From JAHZFN01 sp965149945 (GTDB taxonomy: Bacteria; Bacillota; Dehalobacteriia; UBA4068; UBA4997), in contig CBCTTQ010000022.1 of NCBI GenBank assembly GCA_965149945.1, positions 1-36,448 of the forward strand: DNA of 36,448 nucleotides, written 5' to 3'. The position numbers and the translations under genes are program-made. Below are positions 32,794-36,448 of this stretch, piece after piece; the first letter of the stretch is position 1; the number at the start of each line of letters is the position of its first letter. Under the pieces are notes generated by a model. The model was not told where the DNA came from. It was given only the letters and a program-made list of their open reading frames with translations, and ran no database searches.

Positions 32794-33984
32794 ATGACGA
32801 AAACGGGAAAACAAAGCATTCTGATTGCTTTGGGAATTATTTGCATTGCAATGATTTCCAGAGCGCCTATTACGGGTGTTGGATCTGTCATTGACTTCAT
32901 TAAAGAAGATTTACTTATTGGCAATGGGATGGCAGGGATGATTACCACTATTCCTTTGCTGATTTTTGCGGTTTTTTCACCATTTGTCAGTGGATTCAGC
33001 AAAAAGGTTGGTATGGCGCGATTGATGGTATTTGGCGTGCTTATGGTTGTATTGGGTGTTTTGGTACGTTCTTATGCTGGAGCTGCCGGTCTTTTTCTTG
33101 GAACTGCAGTGATTGGTGTGGGGATTGCTATGGCCAATGTATTGGTTCCAGCTATTATTAAATTGAAATTTCCTTTAAAGGTAGGTCTTTTTACAGGGCT
33201 GTATACTACTTTTATGGGAGTGACTTCCAGCATTGCGGCCGGTTTCAGCGCTCCTTTAGCGGATCAATACGGCTGGGGATGGGAAAATGTATTGGCGGTT
33301 TGGGCTGTAGTGGCTTTTCTTGTTTTATTGGTTTGGCTGCCGCAATGCGGTGATCAAAAAGAGTGGGGGAAAAGCTCCGCGGCAGTGAAAAAACAAAAAA
33401 AATCCAAAAGTGTGTTTCGCAGTTCTTTATCCTGGTTTGTGGCTTTTTTCATGGGACTGCAATCCATTTTGTTTTACGCTTTCGTTGCCTGGCTGCCCAC
33501 TATCGTCATGTTTAAAGGTTACACTTTGGAAACGGCAGGATATTTTGCTTTGTTATACCAAATCATTTGTATCCCGGCATCTTTTGTCACTCCGATTTTC
33601 TGTGATAAATATAAAGATCAACGTATTTTAACTTTGGTGGTGGCGTTGATTTATTTACTTGGCATGATTATGTTTCTTTTCGCGGAAGGAGCGGCATTGC
33701 TGTCGGTGGCTATCATTTTGTGCGGTATTGGCAGCGGAGCCGCGATCAGTTTGGCATTGGCTTTTATGGCGTTGCGAGCAGCGGATCCTGTTCAAGCATC
33801 TTCCCTTTCCGGCATGGCGCAGTCTATTGGGTATTTATTGGCTGCTCCCGCGACAACCATTATGGGATATTTGTTTGATTTGACCCAAACATGGAATATT
33901 CCGATTATTTGTTTGATTGTCGTAACGGCGCTTTGGCTTTTGGTGGGGATGAAAGCCGGCCAAGACAAAAAAATATTCGATTGA
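32794..33984 (+). CDS. MFS transporter, CynX/NimT-like
   Basis: A 396-residue inner-membrane protein with about 12 membrane helices in two bundles, separated by a Lys/Ser-rich loop near residues 190-205. The N-terminal ISRAPITGVG and the PAIIKLKFPLKVGLFTGLYTT stretch resemble the CynX/NimT branch of the major facilitator superfamily (cyanate or 2-nitroimidazole transport in E. coli). The substrate here is unknown. The start is ATG 32794, 5 bases after AGAGGTGG; a GTG at 32785 overlaps that ribosome site. An ArsR-type regulator follows 84 bases downstream on the same strand and may be co-transcribed. Confidence 0.88.
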   Translation: MTKTGKQSILIALGIICIAMISRAPITGVGSVIDFIKEDLLIGNGMAGMITTIPLLIFAVFSPFVSGFSKKVGMARLMVFGVLMVVLGVLVRSYAGAAGLFLGTAVIGVGIAMANVLVPAIIKLKFPLKVGLFTGLYTTFMGVTSSIAAGFSAPLADQYGWGWENVLAVWAVVAFLVLLVWLPQCGDQKEWGKSSAAVKKQKKSKSVFRSSLSWFVAFFMGLQSILFYAFVAWLPTIVMFKGYTLETAGYFALLYQIICIPASFVTPIFCDKYKDQRILTLVVALIYLLGMIMFLFAEGAALLSVAIILCGIGSGAAISLALAFMALRAADPVQASSLSGMAQSIGYLLAAPATTIMGYLFDLTQTWNIPIICLIVVTALWLLVGMKAGQDKKIFD

Positions 33985-34068
33985 TGAAAAATCCGGTGCA
34001 AAGCATATCGTGTTGATTTTTGGAAAAGAGCGGAAAGCGTTTTTTTTGAACAGCAGAGGAGGAGAACA

Positions 34069-34437
34069 GTGCGAGAAGAATATGATTTCGGAGTTTGTCA
34101 AAGTGTAGCGATTCACGCAGACGTGGTGGAAAAAGTACGAGGCTCTTTACAATCGGACGCGGTGTTGTCGGAAATGGCAGATCTTTTCAAAGCGATGAGT
34201 GATCCGACTCGTTTAAAAATTATTAACGCGCTTTTGGTTCGAGAAATGTGTGTTTGTGATTTGACTGCTTTGCTGAATTTGACACAACCGGCTGTTTCTC
34301 ATCATTTGAAGGCGTTGCGTCAGACGCGCCTGGTGAAATTTCGACGAGAAGGCAAAGCGGCATATTATTCGTTGGATGATGACCATATTCAACTATTATT
34401 TGATCAATGCCATACCCATGTGATGGAAGAACGATGA
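34069..34437 (+). CDS. ArsR/SmtB family metal-sensing repressor
   Basis: A 122-residue winged-helix repressor that would release DNA on metal binding. The recognition helix region is LTQPAVSHHLKALR (71-84), followed by the wing FRREGKAAYYSL. Two metal sites can be read. The alpha5 zinc site has Asp104, His106, His117 and Glu120, spaced as in Synechococcus SmtB. An alpha3N-type site is suggested by CVC (Cys61, Cys63) plus N-terminal Cys10 and His16, as in CadC/ZiaR. The start is GTG 34069 with AGGAGG just upstream. No metal-efflux ATPase gene is adjacent; the preceding gene is an MFS transporter, so its target is open. Confidence 0.93.
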   Translation: MREEYDFGVCQSVAIHADVVEKVRGSLQSDAVLSEMADLFKAMSDPTRLKIINALLVREMCVCDLTALLNLTQPAVSHHLKALRQTRLVKFRREGKAAYYSLDDDHIQLLFDQCHTHVMEER

Positions 34438-34506
34438 TATGACGGTCTTCGCTGTTACAAATTTGCAGATAAGGAGACTTTGGGCAACAAAAAAATGTTG
34501 AAATGG

Positions 34507-34544
34507 AAAAAGGAGCATTTATTTTTCAATAAATGCTCCTTTTT
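34507..34544. terminator. Bidirectional terminator between arsR-like gene and spoIIE
   Basis: A perfect 17-bp stem (34507-34523 with 34528-34544) around a TTTC loop has A5 on the left and T5 on the right, so it works for both convergent transcripts. The flanking 34438-34635 otherwise holds no gene. Confidence 0.9.
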
Positions 34545-34635
34545 CGGAAAAATAGGAATAGGGTATAGGAAAAGAAGTTGATAGAGTCAAATAGATATGC
34601 GGTCAAAATCGGAAAAACTGACCGTGTAAAAACAT

Positions 34636-36448
34636 TTAGGCGGCATCGATGGTAGCTACAAGGATGGTAATATCATCCCGCAGCCGACCGCCGGAAATGG
34701 TAATGGCTTTGTTTAAGAGATATTCCGCCATTTGCTGTGGATCAGTGATATCTGATTCCGCCAGCAAAGAAGTGAGCCAATTTAAATCAGTTTTATTATC
34801 CGCGTCTAGGAGCCCATCACTGGCGAGAATGATCATATCACCGTTGGTAAGGTGCTCTCTGGAAATGGATTTCTCTACATTTTGTAACATGCCCACAGGC
34901 AAGCTGCTGCTTTTAATCACTTTCACTTTATGTTGCTTTTTGATGAAACTGGGAGCGGCTCCTGTTTTGATAAAATCCGCCGTACTATCATATAAATCAA
35001 TAAAACACATATCCAACGTCACAAAAGATTCTTCACCGTTTTGCAGCATCAAAATGGTGTTAACAGCATCAATGGCCGTATCGCGGGCGAAACCGATTTC
35101 CAAGAGGCGGCTGAGAATGCTGATGGCGGTGCCGGATTTTAGGGCGGCTTGTACGCCGGTACCCATGCCGTCGCTGATCATCAGCAATTGCTTGCCCGCG
35201 TCTAAAATTAAGTCGCTGCCGCAATCACCGCAAACATTTTTCCCGGCGCGCGCCAATTGGGCTCTGCCGATAGAAATGGTTTTCGCGCCGTCTTCCAGCA
35301 GATGAAATTTACAGCACTCTCCACAGGTGTTTCCGCAACAGATATCGGTAACTTTGAATTCTTTTTCCATAGCTTTGCTGGTCTCTTTTTGGATCACCTT
35401 TCGGCAAGTGTTTTCTCCGGGACATTCCTGAAATTGTACCCAAAAGTCCATGCTTTTATCATTAAAATTTAAAAGTTGAACACCATCGTTCGCGATTCCC
35501 GATTGATCCAGCCCTTTTTTTACTGTTTTTTCTGCGAGGATGGCTCTTGTGTCATCACTGAGCAAATCCAGCGCCAATTGTTCCAAAACCTGGGCGGTTC
35601 CTTCCAGTTGGCTGGCTAAAAACATGCTGGAACCGGCTTGTTGTGTTTTCCAAAAATGATTTTGTTTGTATAATTCATAGAGACAGTTGACTGTCGCGAT
35701 CAGCTCTCGAATATGAGGACAACGCTTTTGGAAATTTTCCGAAGCATCGCCGGTATGAATGATGCCGTTTTTTTCCGCTTTGTTAAATAATTCCATCACT
35801 CCGCGGTAGGTTTCATTGATATCTACAGACCAACAGAGTTTGCGGACAGAGCATTTGTCGCAGAGACGGGTGCGCAGATGGTTTAACACAGAATTGATGT
35901 TTTCGGCTTCATTGTTGTTTTCTTCCGCGGAAACTTTACAGTTTCCGGCTAATTCTTTATAAATCCAAGCAGTGTTTTTGAGTTTTTTTGCAGCCATTTT
36001 GGTTACGCGATTACTTCGTTCTTCTCCGGCGCTTTTGGTTACCCTATTGGAAAAAATTTTGTTGCCTGCCTGAATCAGGCGATTGGGCAACAGGAAAAAG
36101 CAAAGCACCGATAGCAAAGACGCCGCCATTTGCCAGATAATATCTCCGCTTTCAATGACATAAAGAGAAAGCATGATATTGCCCAGGATGAACCCGGCGC
36201 TGACACCGAGGCGTCTATAACTTTGGAAAGCGCCGGCAAGTAATCCCGCAAAGGCATAAATACCTAATGTAGCAGGAGAAATCATCATCGATAGGCTGGG
36301 GACAATACCCATGATGGCGCCGATGCCGGCGCCGGCGCCGGCGCCGCCCCAGAGAGCAGCCAATAATAAGAAATTTCGAACCGCGACATCGCCGCTGCTG
36401 ATGGGTGCCAATGGGTAATATACCAAACCCCTGACAAAACCCATCAGC
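34636..36448 (-). CDS. spoIIE: Stage II sporulation protein E (partial, start beyond the window)
   Basis: SpoIIE is the membrane PP2C-type phosphatase that activates sigma-F in the forespore by dephosphorylating SpoIIAA. The frame is open to the window edge, so the N-terminus and first membrane helices are missing; about 604 residues are present. Four or so membrane segments come first (an AGAGAGIGAIMG glycine-rich helix among them). A linker with CDKCSVRKLCW follows, then a second Cys cluster (CCGNTCGECC), then the phosphatase domain with LMISDGMGTG, KTGAAPSF, SSSLPVGM and LASDGLLD, ending RDDITILVATI. The usual VSGD before the active site reads VCGDCGSD. The gene marks the organism as a spore former. 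Confidence 0.95.
   Translation of the reverse strand, partial: LMGFVRGLVYYPLAPISSGDVAVRNFLLLAALWGGAGAGAGIGAIMGIVPSLSMMISPATLGIYAFAGLLAGAFQSYRRLGVSAGFILGNIMLSLYVIESGDIIWQMAASLLSVLCFFLLPNRLIQAGNKIFSNRVTKSAGEERSNRVTKMAAKKLKNTAWIYKELAGNCKVSAEENNNEAENINSVLNHLRTRLCDKCSVRKLCWSVDINETYRGVMELFNKAEKNGIIHTGDASENFQKRCPHIRELIATVNCLYELYKQNHFWKTQQAGSSMFLASQLEGTAQVLEQLALDLLSDDTRAILAEKTVKKGLDQSGIANDGVQLLNFNDKSMDFWVQFQECPGENTCRKVIQKETSKAMEKEFKVTDICCGNTCGECCKFHLLEDGAKTISIGRAQLARAGKNVCGDCGSDLILDAGKQLLMISDGMGTGVQAALKSGTAISILSRLLEIGFARDTAIDAVNTILMLQNGEESFVTLDMCFIDLYDSTADFIKTGAAPSFIKKQHKVKVIKSSSLPVGMLQNVEKSISREHLTNGDMIILASDGLLDADNKTDLNWLTSLLAESDITDPQQMAEYLLNKAITISGGRLRDDITILVATIDAA

Noticed and set aside
1..36448. 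tRNA genes, rRNA, CRISPR arrays, insertion sequences, prophage
   Set aside because: None seen. In particular there is no tRNA-Trp between rpmG and secE and no terminal inverted repeats with a transposase.

Overview
The window looks like a chromosomal segment of an anaerobic, endospore-forming Bacillota, most likely in the class Clostridia. Evidence for this is a SpoIIE gene at the right edge, the gene order alaS - ireB - ruvX - DUF1292, a surface protein anchored by S-layer homology (SLH) domains, a C-type L33 followed by secE-nusG-rplK-rplA-rplJ-rplL, and an oxygen-sensitive style molybdenum/radical-SAM cluster. I see no insertion sequences, prophage genes, CRISPR arrays, rRNA or tRNA genes. 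Genes are densely packed, with clear sigma-A type promoters and hairpin terminators.

Layout. 1-2386 (mostly - strand): a VanS-like sensor kinase interrupted by two tandem in-frame stop codons and cut by the window edge, then a membrane-anchored GH26-type glycosidase with its own promoter and a helically phased row of TTAAGA-like repeats that looks like an OmpR/PhoB-type operator. 2387-6288 (+): sbcD-sbcC, the Mre11/Rad50-type nuclease. 6375-16305 (-): mltG; a cluster of yedF, an AMP-dependent CoA-ligase-like protein, a cysteine-rich radical SAM protein, a small zinc ribbon and a large iron-sulfur/HdrB-like fusion protein; then a Desulfovibrio-type molybdopterin aldehyde oxidoreductase (Mop). 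17111-18674 (+): a macro-domain hydrolase, a GNAT acetyltransferase and an unknown small basic protein. 18913-22685 (+): alaS, ireB, ruvX and a DUF1292 gene. 22894-24723 (+): a degenerate SF1-helicase-like protein lacking its second RecA domain. 25026-28733 (+): rpmG, secE, nusG, rplK, rplA, rplJ, rplL with L1- and L10-type leader controls. 28878-36448: a nucleotidyltransferase (-), an SLH-anchored phosphodiester glycosidase (+), an MFS transporter (+), an ArsR/SmtB metal sensor (+) and spoIIE (-, partial).

The most interesting functional unit is 7499-16305. Mop oxidises aldehydes through a molybdopterin centre and two 2Fe-2S clusters. The neighbouring operon, which has its own near-consensus promoter and a perfect operator-like dyad, encodes proteins that I recall as recurring partners of Mop in sulfate reducers and clostridia but with no established function. 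Inference: they either mature the Mo enzyme or its cofactor, or carry its electrons and process its acid product. YedF adds a sulfur/selenium-transfer link. Other points worth a second look are the stop-broken kinase, the orphan half-helicase, the long Asp/Thr-rich tail on SecE, the two L1-type mRNA sites, and an ArsR sensor carrying both classical metal sites.
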